Origin: Streptomyces echinatus
GTDB taxonomy: Bacteria > Actinomycetota > Actinomycetes > Streptomycetales > Streptomycetaceae
DNA length: 64,000 nt
Assembly (NCBI RefSeq): GCF_014203595.1
Contig: NZ_JACHJK010000001.1
Span: 374,582 to 438,581, forward strand
Direction: 5' to 3'
The translations under genes were made by a program, and so were the position numbers. Of the stretch, positions 8,536 through 17,364 are shown piece after piece; position 1 is the first letter of the stretch, and every line of letters starts with the position of its first letter. Below the pieces are notes generated by a model. That model searched no databases. It was given only the letters and a program-made list of their open reading frames with translations, and was not told the origin of the DNA.

Positions 8536-9244
8536 GCGTCGCGGACCCAGGAGCTGGTAGGTGCTGTGCAGTAAGCGCGTTGACCACCGCTTCAGGAGTC
8601 CGATCACGGGTTGCGCGGAGGCACTTCAGCCCGTTGCAGCACGGCCACCTCTGACTGTTCCGGCCCAATGGTGTTCGCCAGCGTTGATGTCGGTCAAGGA
8701 TGCCAGGGGGTGGCGTCCTTCCCTCATTGAGGACGTCGGCGAGAGCCTGCGCCTGGTCCGGCGTGATACCGAGTGCGAGCGGCACCCGACGGGGACTGCA
8801 TGTTGTTGTACGACTCGCGATGTCGGGCGAACGAGTGCAGTCTGGATTTAAGGGTTGCCTCGCGGCGCAGCGCGAGGTGGAGGCGCGGACACACAGCGGA
8901 ACGCCATCTCATTCCGCCGGAATCGCGGACGCTATGTGCACAAGTCTGATGTCTTGATTTCCTGAAGACGAATGTGCACGCCGACGACTGCCTGACGGCC
9001 GCAGTGACCGCGCAGGGGCATCAGTGCGCCGACGCCTTCAACATACGCGGCGGAGCATCTTACAACTCTGTCTCGCGCGGGATGCGGCGCTCCTTCTGGT
9101 TCCTTCTGGAAGAGAAGTGATTTCTCCTCTTCCCCAGGGCTCATCACCCTCTTCGTGTCCCACATCGACCGGTAGTCGCCGACTGCTCCAGGAAGCCGCC
9201 GCGGCCCACCGAGCAGGGCCCAAGATCCGAGAGGTTGGTCGAGC
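8536..9244. other. 709-base gene-poor, lower-GC region
   Basis: All frames are short. A minus-strand stretch around 8660-8785 begins with a protein-like phrase (LGITPDQAQALADVLNEG) but degenerates at once into low-quality sequence, so it may be a gene remnant. GC falls visibly towards 9000-9240, just before the CAP-domain gene, which probably has its promoter here. I find no RNA gene or insertion sequence. Confidence 0.4.
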
Positions 9245-10312
9245 ATGACGAAAAGTCGACCAGGACGAATAGCTCGTGGAGCGGCGATTCTAAGCGCCGC
9301 ACTGATCAGTGGGCTCCTTGGGCTCACGGGCCCTTCCCAAGCGCAAACCGGATCCCAAGTCACCGATGCCGAGCGCAATGCCGTTCTCGCCCAGCACAAC
9401 CAAGAGCGCCAAGCGGTCGGCGTACCACCTTTGGTGTGGAATAATCAACTCGCCGCCGATGCGCAGGCCTGGGCCGCTCTCGGAACGGGGAAGCACAGCG
9501 ATCCCAATACAGGACAAAGGCCCGCCGACCAGGGCGAAAGCCTGTACGAAGCCTGGGGAACCCCCACGCCCGCCCGTGACTCCATAGCCCGTGATGCGGC
9601 GGCTTGGTGGGCCAGCGAGAAGCAGTACTACAACGCCGATCCAAACAAAAAGATCGATCCGGCCCATGCGGTCAACGACCTCGATCCTGCGAAGAGGACC
9701 AATTTTTACAGGTGGGGTCATTACACGCAGATGGTGTGGTCATCCACCAGGGAGATCGGCTGTGGGATAAAGCAGGGTGCGCCCAAGCCCAACGGATGGT
9801 TTGTGGTGTGCCGGTACCGCTCCGCAGGTAACATCGCGGGACAGACGCCCTATCCGCCCGGACAAGCGCCGCCCCCTGCGGGGCGAATGGCAACGGTGGC
9901 CGGTGAGGATGTAGACGTTTACAACGTCAAGAATGAGCCGGACGGTGCTGGGCGGGTGATTGGCATCCTGCGCGTCGGCCAACAAGTCGAGCTCGTGGGA
10001 AGCTGTGAGCGGGAATCCTGGTGCCAGGTCGCCGGACGCAACGTCCCCGGTGGCAACGGCTGGGTTTGGGGGCACCTGCAGTTCGGACAAGCGCCGCCCC
10101 CTGCGGGGCGAATGGCAACGGTGGCCGGTGAGGATGTAGACGTTTACAACGTCAAGAATGAGCCGGACGGTGCTGGGCGGGTGATTGGCATCCTGCGCGT
10201 CGGCCAACAAGTCGAGCTCGTGGGAAGCTGTGAGCGGGAATCCTGGTGCCAGGTCGCCGGACGCAACGTCCCCGGTGGCAACGGCTGGGTTTGGGGGCAC
10301 CTGCAGTTCTGA
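9245..10312 (+). CDS. Secreted CAP/SCP-domain protein with two identical C-terminal modules
   Basis: The 355-residue protein has a signal peptide (residues 1-34, ending SQA-QTG) and a CAP (SCP/PR-1) domain at about 40-200, with AQHNQERQAVGV, GHYTQMVWSSTREIGCG and a closing WFVVCRY. The CAP fold here resembles the eukaryotic PR-1 layout more than the usual bacterial YkwD type. Two consecutive 75-residue modules follow (206-280 and 281-355), identical to each other, with an SH3-like look (VDVYNVKNEPDG, GWVWGHLQF) and two cysteines each. Codon use is more AT-rich than in neighbours, which supports acquisition by transfer. The role may be cell-surface or extracellular binding; substrate unknown. 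Confidence 0.85.
   Translation: MTKSRPGRIARGAAILSAALISGLLGLTGPSQAQTGSQVTDAERNAVLAQHNQERQAVGVPPLVWNNQLAADAQAWAALGTGKHSDPNTGQRPADQGESLYEAWGTPTPARDSIARDAAAWWASEKQYYNADPNKKIDPAHAVNDLDPAKRTNFYRWGHYTQMVWSSTREIGCGIKQGAPKPNGWFVVCRYRSAGNIAGQTPYPPGQAPPPAGRMATVAGEDVDVYNVKNEPDGAGRVIGILRVGQQVELVGSCERESWCQVAGRNVPGGNGWVWGHLQFGQAPPPAGRMATVAGEDVDVYNVKNEPDGAGRVIGILRVGQQVELVGSCERESWCQVAGRNVPGGNGWVWGHLQF
9860..10309 (+). repeat. Perfect 225-bp tandem duplication within the CAP gene
   Basis: Copies at 9860-10084 and 10085-10309 appear identical base for base by eye, in frame, each encoding one 75-residue module (GQAPPPAGR... to ...GHLQF). Total absence of silent differences indicates a very recent duplication or ongoing gene conversion. 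Confidence 0.93.
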
Positions 10313-10634
10313 AGATTGGCGGAGTCTCAATGGGCCGTCTCAATCTGCCTTGAGGGCACCCAGCAGCCGGCCTACTGACCACCGGTCTCGCTGACCAGCG
10401 AAGCTGACGAAGCCCACGGCTCTGACGAGGTCGGATGCCGTGGGCTTCTGTCGTTGTCGGTTGAGGTCGAGCGGCTTCGCACGGCCCGGAGACGGCCCAG
10501 GCCGATCACTCCACCACTCTCGTACCACTGCCGTGTAACAGTTGCGGACAGTGAGTTACCAACTCGGCTCGTTGACCGAAGAATTGGCCTATGACACTCA
10601 GCCGGGCCAGAGGTAACCACCTCGCGGCCGGCAC
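10313..10634. other. Gap with a strong hairpin, no gene
   Basis: Contains a perfect 12-bp inverted repeat, GAAGCCCACGGC / GCCGTGGGCTTC (10409-10420 and 10437-10448), with a 16-base loop. It lies about 100 bases past the CAP gene and may terminate it. Nothing else is recognisable. Confidence 0.5.
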
Positions 10635-10982
10635 TCAATTCGACCAGACGGGCGAGGACATCCAAGCAAAGGCGTCTGCAGTTCGGTTGGCCAGTGACCG
10701 GATACGCCAAGAGTCGGTGATGTCGGTCCAGCCTTCGAGGTATACGTCGCGGGCGCCGTGCTCTGCTGCTTGGTCATAAAAGAGGGTGAACCTGTAGACC
10801 CTGCCGTCTTCGGAGATGACTTGCCCGTCCTCGTGATCGGGGCCCTCCTGCAAGAGATCGACGACGACCGTCCGGTGCGGATCGAGCCCCTGGCCCTTCA
10901 GGAGCTCCCGCAACCGGCTCCACATCTCGTATTCGCTGGTTCGCAGAAGAGCGGTGTACTGAACGACGATGCTTGACGCCAT
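10635..10982 (-). CDS. Hypothetical protein, 115 residues
   Basis: ATG 10982 (MASSIVVQYTALL) is preferred to an upstream start at 11066, which would overlap the neighbouring gene and add a basic, unlikely leader. The protein reads as a compact cytosolic domain (EYEMWSRLRELLKGQGLDP, VVVDLLQEGPDHEDGQVI, VYRFTLFYDQAAEHG) with no membrane segment. It is not recognised. It is followed by a similarly small gene in the same direction inside the island. Confidence 0.5.
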   Translation of the reverse strand: MASSIVVQYTALLRTSEYEMWSRLRELLKGQGLDPHRTVVVDLLQEGPDHEDGQVISEDGRVYRFTLFYDQAAEHGARDVYLEGWTDITDSWRIRSLANRTADAFAWMSSPVWSN

Positions 10983-11043
10983 GACCCCATGATCGGCGCG
11001 GCACCTGGTGAAGGGAAGCGAGCCGACGAGGCCAAGGCCAGCG

Positions 11044-11376
11044 CTAGGTCGCGTCCGCAACTCCACCTAGGTTGCGGACCTCGATGCGCGCGCCCTCCTC
11101 CCACGTAAAGGTTCTGGTGGTGCCGTCGGTCACCGCCGCCCTGAACCCTCGTGAACGGCTCTGGATGAGACGGAAACTGAGCGGGGCTCCGATGGAACGA
11201 GTGGAGGCTGAGCCGTTCACCGATGGCGGCAACGACGCCGTGGCGCGCCTCCCGGGACGCAACTCCCCCGGAGTCTTGATCCAGGGGGACACCCTCAGCA
11301 CCCGCAACCGGCCGCCGACGATGCGGGCGTGGAAGCAGATGGAGAACTGCTGGCGGTCCTCGTCGTCGTAGGCCAT
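11044..11376 (-). CDS. Hypothetical protein, 110 residues
   Basis: Starts at ATG 11376 (MAYDDEDRQQFSICFHARIVGGRL). The N-terminal half (FSICFHARIVGGRLRVLRVSPWIKTPG) has regular alternating beta-strand character; the C-terminus ends EEGARIEVRNLGG. No known domain is recognised and codon use is slightly atypical. It lies about 60 bases upstream of the 115-residue gene on the same strand, so the two may be one transcript. Confidence 0.45.
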   Translation of the reverse strand: MAYDDEDRQQFSICFHARIVGGRLRVLRVSPWIKTPGELRPGRRATASLPPSVNGSASTRSIGAPLSFRLIQSRSRGFRAAVTDGTTRTFTWEEGARIEVRNLGGVADAT

Positions 11377-11546
11377 GACGTGCCCGGGGTTCGTGTAGGT
11401 CCCAACCGACCAAACCGGTCACCTCCACGTCGAACCGGTTTCTTCCTTCGTCTCGCGGAGAGCCCCGTCGGGGCCGACTCGCCCAGATCGATGCCGCCTC
11501 CGCGCAGGGCTCACAGGTCGTTGCCGGTCTAGAGGAAGCCGTAGCC

Positions 11547-12041
11547 GTGAGGGACGTGATCCTGCCCGCCCCCGATGCGGTGGATCAGTGGTGTGAGTTG
11601 CTGATCCGCACGGCGACCCGGGAGGTCGGAAAGCAGTGGACCGACCCGGGCGAGATTCACGAGCGGCGCGACCTGAAACGTCGTGCCGAGGGCGGGACGC
11701 GCACGGTGCCGGGGCATCCGGCTCTCACTCGCGTCCTGCGGCAGTACATCGCCGACGAACAGCTCCGACCGGGTGATTTGCTGTTCCGGGGTAGTTCGGC
11801 GGCATCCTCCCCGGTTCCGTGATCCGAAGGGCCTGGCGGCGTGCGCGCGAGGCCGTACTGCCCCGAACGTCTTCGAGTCGCCGACGGGACGCCCGCCCAG
11901 GTGGCGGAGTGGGCCGGTAACAGCGTCGCCGTGCTCCTGGCCACCTACGCCCGCTGCATCGACGGCCAGCTGCCTGATCTGAAACGGCGGCTGGAAGCTG
12001 CGGGCGATCTACCAGAGGCGGAGATGCCAGGCGCTGGCTGA
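11547..12041 (+). pseudogene. Decayed tyrosine-recombinase (phage-type integrase)
   Basis: Three collinear pieces are visible. 11547-11795 encodes RRAEGGTRTVPGHPALTRVL and RPGDLLFRG. From 11798 the frame shifts to give GGILPGSVIRRAWRRAREAV. From about 11860 the first frame returns with GTPAQVAEWAGNSVAVLLATYARCIDG. This is the C-terminal catalytic half of a Streptomyces-type integrase. The segment that should hold the R-x-x-H box is deleted between the second and third pieces, and the usual AGH is AGN, so it cannot be active. Its 3' end lies 137 bases from the 3' end of tRNA-Arg, as expected for an element that integrated into that tRNA. Confidence 0.85.
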
Positions 12042-12148
12042 TCTTCCCCGGGCCGGGAACTTCGACACGTATGCGCCACGGCCACCTGCGAGAACCCGGT
12101 GACGGCCGACGAGGCTTTGTCGAGCTAAACCGCCCCTGACCAGCGAAA

Positions 12149-12169
12149 AGCCCTCCCGAGGGGAGGGCT
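12149..12169 (-). terminator. Intrinsic terminator of tRNA-Arg
   Basis: A 9-bp perfect stem (AGCCCTCCC / GGGAGGGCT) with a 3-base loop is followed on the minus strand by TTTT, ten bases past the tRNA 3' end. Confidence 0.85.
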
Positions 12170-12178
12170 GGGCTTGGG

Positions 12179-12251
12179 CGCCCCCGGCAGGACTCGAACC
12201 TGCGGCCAAGCGCTTAGAAGGCGCCTGCTCTATCCACTGAGCTACGGGGGC
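12179..12251 (-). tRNA. tRNA-Arg (anticodon TCT)
   Basis: The 73-base minus-strand sequence folds as a cloverleaf: acceptor GCCCCCG pairing with CGGGGGC, D arm GCTC...GAGC, anticodon stem GGCGC/GCGCT with loop CTTCTAA (anticodon TCT), and T arm with GGTTCGAGTCC. CCA is not encoded. It marks one boundary of the island; the integrase remnant lies on its 3' side. I looked for a copy of the tRNA 3' end on the far side of the island and found none. Confidence 0.93.
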
Positions 12252-12570
12252 CGGTGGGTGGCCTCGTGCCTGGTGCCCTGGTGCGGGCTGATCCGTGACG
12301 TTGCCGGGGACAAGGATAGGGCTCCCGGTTCCTTGACCCTGTCGCTTCGCCTCCGTGGCTCAATGTGGAGGTTCGGTGAAGCGGTCCTGATAATCGCAGG
12401 CAGGTACGAATCGTGCACCGCTTTTGGCGTCTGCCGCACCGGGTGTTGTGCACTCGTTATGCCTGGACAGCGCCCGTGTCCCGGTCATCCCTTGTGCCCT
12501 TTCTGTCCTGTCGGCACGCAGACGAGTCCATATGCTTCAGAATTCCCCTAAAATTGGGCATTCTTCGCAT
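12252..12570. other. Gap between tRNA-Arg and dynA
   Basis: No gene is visible. The promoters for the leftward tRNA and the rightward dynA must both lie here. An ATG at 12532 is in frame with dynA but has no ribosome site. Nothing else stands out. Confidence 0.4.
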
Positions 12571-14178
12571 GTGGTGACCTTGGACGTACGGCCCCAGCTG
12601 CTCGACACACTTTCCGCTCTGCGCGACCGTGTTGCCGCCGCACGCTTTCCGCTGCCCCTGGCCGGGGCGCCACGCGCGCGTGCCAACCGCGACGAACTCC
12701 TCGCGCAGCTCGACGACTATCTCGTTCCCCGACTGCGGCACCCCGAGGCGCCGCTGCTGGCCGTCGTCGGCGGCTCCACGGGCGCGGGCAAGTCGACCCT
12801 CGTCAACTCCCTGGTCGGCCGGCGGGTGAGCGAGGCGGGCGTGCTCCGTCCGACCACCCGGACGCCGGTCCTCGTCTGCCATCCGGAGGATCATCACTGG
12901 TTCAGCGGCATGCGCGTGCTCCCCGACCTGACCCGCGTGTGGGCGCCCGACCGGGACCCGGTCGACGACTTCCTCGTCCGCGACGAGGAGCCGACGCGCG
13001 TGCTGCGCGTCGAGACCGCCGACACACTCCCGCGCGGGCTCGCCCTCCTCGACGCCCCGGACGTCGACTCCCTGATCGAGGACAACCGTGTCCTCGCCGC
13101 GGAGCTGATCTGCGCCGCCGACGTCTGGATCATGGTCACCACGGCCGCCCGCTACGCCGACGCCGTCCCCTGGCACCTGCTGCGCACCGCCAAGGAGTAC
13201 GACGCGACCCTTGTCACCGTCCTGGACCGGGTACCCCACCAGGTCGTCTCCGAGGTCTCCCGGCAGTACGGCGCCCTGCTCACCAAGGCGGGCCTCGGTG
13301 ACGTACCGCGCTTCACCGTGCCCGAGCTGCCCGAGTCCGCCTGGGGTGCCGGCCTGCTCCCCGCGACCGCCGTCGCGCCCCTGAAGAGCTGGCTCGTCCA
13401 CCACGCCCACGACTCGGCCGCCCGGCAGCACGTCATGGCCCGTACGGCCCACGGCCTGCTCGACTCGCTCAGATCCCGCATGCCCGAGCTGGCCAACGCC
13501 GCCGCCGCCCAGTACGCGGCGGCCCTCCGGCTCACCTCCGCCGTGGAGGCCGCCTACGACAACGAGCACGCGCGCGTGCGGGCCCGCCTCCAGGCCGGCG
13601 CCGTACTCGCCGGGGACGCCCTCAAGCGGTGGCGCGCCTTCCCCCTGGACTGCACGGCCGGGGAACTCCTCGACGCCCTCGTGGAGAGCCTGGCCGCCCT
13701 GCTGCTGTGCGCCGTCACCGCCGCCGACGAGCGCGTCGACGACGTCTGGCGGCGCGAACCCGCCGCCGGCGCCGTGGAACTAGCCGGCCGCGACACCTCC
13801 CTGGAGAACGCCGAGCACCGCATCGGGCTCGCGGCCCGCCGCTGGCGGCGCGAGCTGGAGGAGTACGCCGAGGAAGAGGTGCGGGTACTGGAGCGCACCG
13901 GCGCACCCGACCCGGAGCTCGTCGCCGCCCTCGTCGCCACGGCGGTGCTGGGTGGGCGCCGGGCGCGTACGGCGGGCGAGGGACTCGCCGAGCGGCTCGG
14001 GGCGCACGGCGTGCTGCGGCTGCGCGACCGGGCGGGACGGCTGCTCGGCGAGCACGTGGACCGTGTCATGCACGCCGAACGCGAGCGCCGTCTCGCACCG
14101 CTCGACGCCCTGAACGTCCAGCCCGACCCCCAGGCCGAACTCATCGCCGCGCTGTCCGTACTGCAGAAGGAGAGGTGA
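12571..14178 (+). CDS. dynA: Dynamin-like GTPase DynA
   Basis: The 535-residue protein carries a G1 P-loop GGSTGAGKS (residues 67-75), a PTTRTPVLV switch-like segment, a [10 protein letters not shown]3 region and a long helical C-terminal half. No membrane segment is seen. In Streptomyces, DynA and DynB are a pair of bacterial dynamins encoded together that stabilise FtsZ rings at sporulation septa. Here it is followed after three bases by the membrane-anchored partner and then ssbB. GTG 12571 ([11 protein letters not shown]) is chosen over ATG 12532 because the extra residues look non-coding; neither start has a strong ribosome site. The dynA name rests on family and context. Confidence 0.8.
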   Translation: MVTLDVRPQLLDTLSALRDRVAAARFPLPLAGAPRARANRDELLAQLDDYLVPRLRHPEAPLLAVVGGSTGAGKSTLVNSLVGRRVSEAGVLRPTTRTPVLVCHPEDHHWFSGMRVLPDLTRVWAPDRDPVDDFLVRDEEPTRVLRVETADTLPRGLALLDAPDVDSLIEDNRVLAAELICAADVWIMVTTAARYADAVPWHLLRTAKEYDATLVTVLDRVPHQVVSEVSRQYGALLTKAGLGDVPRFTVPELPESAWGAGLLPATAVAPLKSWLVHHAHDSAARQHVMARTAHGLLDSLRSRMPELANAAAAQYAAALRLTSAVEAAYDNEHARVRARLQAGAVLAGDALKRWRAFPLDCTAGELLDALVESLAALLLCAVTAADERVDDVWRREPAAGAVELAGRDTSLENAEHRIGLAARRWRRELEEYAEEEVRVLERTGAPDPELVAALVATAVLGGRRARTAGEGLAERLGAHGVLRLRDRAGRLLGEHVDRVMHAERERRLAPLDALNVQPDPQAELIAALSVLQKER

Positions 14179-14181
14179 CCG

Positions 14182-16998
14182 GTGACCGCCGTCACTGACC
14201 AGAACCACACGGAGCACACCGACCACATGAGGCGCACCGAGCACGGCAGCGGCAGCGGCGACACGGGTTCCTCCGGGCACAGCGTTCACACCGGTTCGGG
14301 CGCCCTGGACGGCGTCGAGCGCACCGGCGGTTTCCCGCAGGTGCGACTGAGCCTCGTGAAGGAGCCGCGCGGCGACGACGACCCAACCTGCCACGACCGT
14401 CCCGGTGCCGATCGCCCTGGTGCCGATCGCCCCGGCAGGGATCGCCCTGGCACCGACCGTTCTGGCACCGACCGTTCTGGCACCGACCGTCCTGGCACGG
14501 ATCGTCCCGGTGCCGGTCGCGCCATGGATCTCCGGCCCGCCGTCGTCCGCCTCTCCGACGGCCTGGGCGGCGGCCAGGGCCAGGGTCATGATCCGAGTCG
14601 GGGCCAGGAGCAGGAGCAGGAGCACGAGCAGGTGCAGAGCCTGAGTCGGGGGCAGGGCCAGGGCGAGGTCCGGAGCCTGGGCGAACAGCCGGGCCACGGC
14701 GCGGGCCAGGGCGGCGAGGCCGGGGCCCGGGACCTCGCCGGGCTGCTGGGCGGGGACGGCGACGACGACCGGGAAGAGGGCCGGGGCGAGGCCGGGGACG
14801 CCGGCGGGGGACGGCACGCGCGCGTGAAGGGCGAACAGGCCTACAGAGGTGAGGCGCGAGAGGAGGACGAGGCAGGCGACGAGGGCCGGAACGGGGACGA
14901 GAAGGGCGAGGGCGCGGGCCGGGAGCGCCACGCGCGCGTGCAGGGCGAGAACGCCGAGCGTGACCTTCCCGCGCGCGGGCGCGGCCCCGACGACGGCGTT
15001 CCCGTCCCCCGCCCGCAACCCCGTTCCCCGAAGCCACGCACCGCGGCCGACGCCACACCCGCCAGGGCGACGGCCCCCGGCACCGCAACCGGCACCGCCC
15101 CAGGCGCCTCGACCGCTCCCGGCGCCTCGACCGCTCCGGGCACGGCGACCGCTCCCGGCACGGCGACCACCCCCAACGCGGCGGCGACCGCCCCTCACGC
15201 CGCGGCTGCTGTCCCCGACACGGCGGCCTACGCCGACGCCGACGCCGGCACCGGCACCGGTAAGGACGGCGACGCCGATTCCGCCGAGTCCTGGGACGAC
15301 GGCCTCATCGCGCGGCGCGTCACCGAGGCCACCTCCGCCGCCCTCGCCGCCGAGCGCGCCTCCGCCGCGGAGACCGGCCAGCGCGGACCGGCCGGCCATG
15401 CGCCGGCCCCACTGGCGTACGACGGCCCGCTGCGCTCCCGCCTGGACGCCCTGCGCGAACTCGTCGGGCTCTCCCGTACCCGCCTGGACAGCCAGACGCT
15501 CGCCGAGGCGGGCCGCGTCCTGGACGAGGCCGCCGCCCGCCGCAAGCTGTCCGGCCGGCACACCGTCGTCGCCCTGGCCGGCGCCACCGGGAGCGGCAAG
15601 TCACAGCTGTTCAACGCCCTCGCCGGAGTGGCCATTTCGGAGACCGGCGTACGCCGCCCGACCACCGCCGCGCCCATCGCGTGCAGCTGGAGCGACGGCG
15701 GGGCCGCCCTCATCGACCGGCTGGGCATCCCGGGCCGGCTGCGCCGCCGCCCGATGCACAGCCCGGACAACGAGGGGCAGTTGCGCGGGCTGGTCCTGGT
15801 CGATCTGCCCGACCACGACTCCGCCGCCGTACAGCACCGCGAACAGGTCGACCGGATCCTGAAACTGGTCGACGCGGTCATCTGGGTGGTCGACCCCGAG
15901 AAGTACGCCGACGCCGTCCTGCACGAGCGGTACCTGCGGCCGATGGCCGGCCACGCGGAGATCATGTTCATCGTCCTCAACCAGGTGGACCGGCTGCCCG
16001 GGGACGCCGCCCACCAGGTCCTGGACGACCTGCGGCGGCTGCTGGACGACGACGGCATCGCTCTGGGCGAGCACGGCGAACCGGGCGCCACCGTGCTCGC
16101 GCTGTCCGCGCTCACCGGTGACGGCGTCGGCGACCTCCGCGAGGCGCTCGGCCAGTTCGTGGCCGAACGCGGCGCGGCGGCCCGCCGGGTGGCGGCCGAC
16201 CTGGACGCCGCCGCCGCCGAACTGCGGCCCGTGTACGCCACCGGGCGGCGGGCCGGCCTCAGCGAGGAGGCGCGCGAGGAGTTCGCCGCGCGGCTCGCGG
16301 ACGCGGTGGGCGCCACCGCCGCGGGCGAGGCCGCCGAGCGGGCCTGGCTGCGCAACGCCAACCGCGCCTGCGGGACGCCCTGGTTGCGGCTGTGGCGCTG
16401 GTACCAGGGCCGTGGCGAGTCCACGACGGGCCGTATCGCATTGCGTGCCCAGGCGGACGAGGAGGCCACGGCCCGCCAGCGGGTGGAGCAGGCGGTCCGC
16501 ACGGTCACCGACCGGGCCTCGGCCGGGCTGCCCACGCCGTGGGCGCAGGCGGTGCGCGAGGCGGCCGTACGCGGGTCGCAGGGGCTGTCCGAGGCGCTGG
16601 ACAGCCTGGTGGCCCGGGCCGGCCTGCCGCCGGGCCGCCCGCCGCGGCCGGGCTGGTGGCCGGTGGCCGTACTGGTCCAGGCGGCGATGACCCTGCTGCA
16701 GATCGTGGGCGGTGCGTGGCTGGCCGGGCAGATCGCCGGAGTGATGGCGCCCAACCTGGGGGTTCCGGTGCTGCTGATGGTGTGCGGGATCGTCGGCGGG
16801 CCGCTGGTGGAGTGGGGCTGCCGGATGGCGGCCCGGGGACCGGCGCGGCGCTACGGGCAGGAGGCGGAACGGCGGCTGCGGGAGGCGGCGGCGAGCTGCG
16901 GCCGGGCCAGGGTGCTCGATCCGGTGGCGGCGGAGCTGCTGCGGTACCGGGAGGTGCGGGAGCAGTACGGGAGGGTCGTGCGCTCCGGGGTGGGGTGA
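14182..16998 (+). CDS. dynB: Membrane-anchored dynamin-like GTPase DynB
   Basis: Starts at GTG 14182, three bases after dynA. Of 938 residues the first 400 or so are disordered: DRPG/DRSGT repeats (about 70-115), Gln/Glu-rich stretches and Ala/Thr/Pro repeats. The GTPase domain follows, with P-loop GATGSGKS near residue 467, VDLPDHDS (G3) and NQVDR (G4). Two adjacent hydrophobic segments near 820-880 (VAVLVQAAMTLLQIVGGAWL and LGVPVLLMVCGIVGG) form a membrane hairpin, the reported feature of DynB, which recruits DynA to the septal membrane. The N-terminal extension is unusually long and variable-looking. Confidence 0.82.
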   Translation: MTAVTDQNHTEHTDHMRRTEHGSGSGDTGSSGHSVHTGSGALDGVERTGGFPQVRLSLVKEPRGDDDPTCHDRPGADRPGADRPGRDRPGTDRSGTDRSGTDRPGTDRPGAGRAMDLRPAVVRLSDGLGGGQGQGHDPSRGQEQEQEHEQVQSLSRGQGQGEVRSLGEQPGHGAGQGGEAGARDLAGLLGGDGDDDREEGRGEAGDAGGGRHARVKGEQAYRGEAREEDEAGDEGRNGDEKGEGAGRERHARVQGENAERDLPARGRGPDDGVPVPRPQPRSPKPRTAADATPARATAPGTATGTAPGASTAPGASTAPGTATAPGTATTPNAAATAPHAAAAVPDTAAYADADAGTGTGKDGDADSAESWDDGLIARRVTEATSAALAAERASAAETGQRGPAGHAPAPLAYDGPLRSRLDALRELVGLSRTRLDSQTLAEAGRVLDEAAARRKLSGRHTVVALAGATGSGKSQLFNALAGVAISETGVRRPTTAAPIACSWSDGGAALIDRLGIPGRLRRRPMHSPDNEGQLRGLVLVDLPDHDSAAVQHREQVDRILKLVDAVIWVVDPEKYADAVLHERYLRPMAGHAEIMFIVLNQVDRLPGDAAHQVLDDLRRLLDDDGIALGEHGEPGATVLALSALTGDGVGDLREALGQFVAERGAAARRVAADLDAAAAELRPVYATGRRAGLSEEAREEFAARLADAVGATAAGEAAERAWLRNANRACGTPWLRLWRWYQGRGESTTGRIALRAQADEEATARQRVEQAVRTVTDRASAGLPTPWAQAVREAAVRGSQGLSEALDSLVARAGLPPGRPPRPGWWPVAVLVQAAMTLLQIVGGAWLAGQIAGVMAPNLGVPVLLMVCGIVGGPLVEWGCRMAARGPARRYGQEAERRLREAAASCGRARVLDPVAAELLRYREVREQYGRVVRSGVG
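14395..14520 (+). repeat. 15-bp repeats coding for DRPGT-type pentapeptides in dynB
   Basis: About eight tandem copies of a 15-bp unit (GGCACCGACCGTTCT and variants) encode DRPGA/DRSGT repeats. Near-identity at the DNA level suggests slippage-prone recent expansion. Confidence 0.75.
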
Positions 16999-17030
16999 GA
17001 AGGCGGCTGGTCAGGGGTGGGTGGGGGCGC

Positions 17031-17105
17031 GGGGGAACGGGGAGCCACCCGCACGGGGGGAACGGGGAGCCATCCGCACGGGGGGAACGGGGAGTCACCC
17101 GTGCG
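17031..17105. repeat. Three 25-bp tandem repeats between dynB and ssbB
   Basis: The unit GGGGGAACGGGGAGCCACCC (plus GCACG) repeats with a 25-base period, the phrase AACGGGGAG recurring at 17036, 17061 and 17086. The remainder of the 366-base gap holds the DnaA-box-like pair at 17116-17142 and GC-rich spacer. Confidence 0.75.
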
Positions 17106-17115
17106 GGTGGCGGAG

Positions 17116-17142
17116 TTTTCCACAGGCGGGTGGTCGTCCACA
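17116..17142 (+). promoter_or_regulatory. Two DnaA-box-like motifs upstream of ssbB
   Basis: TTTTCCACA (17116-17124) and TCGTCCACA (17134-17142) each differ by one base from the Streptomyces DnaA box TTGTCCACA. They have the same orientation and are 18 bases apart. Binding is only a suggestion; such motifs also arise by chance. Confidence 0.35.
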
Positions 17143-17364
17143 GCGCTCAGCGGGCCCGGCCCGGCGGAGGCAGTCTGAGGTCACGGCGATCGCACGGCGG
17201 GTCCGGCCGGAGGACACGGCGGGACCGGTGCGGGCGGTCGGCGGGACGTGCGGGCACGTACGGCAGTCGTACGGGCCCGGCACGGCAGACGCAGCCGTAC
17301 GGGACGGGCCCGTACCTGTGTCCGCCCGGCCGGAAGGGGACGGGCGGGGGAGGGGAGCGAGGAC

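Noticed and set aside
8297..8785. 162-codon open frame on the minus strand with a protein-like start
   Set aside because: Only the first 20 or so residues look coding; the rest is Arg/Pro-rich and antisense to the orphan gene. Possibly a gene remnant, not listed as a gene.
10409..10448. tRNA or att-site remnant
   Set aside because: The inverted repeat has no cloverleaf and does not match tRNA-Arg(TCT); a terminator-like hairpin explains it better.
14182..15300. Possible internal start for DynB after the low-complexity part
   Set aside because: The GTG at 14182 is coupled to dynA and the frame is continuous, so the long form is kept, although a shorter product cannot be excluded.
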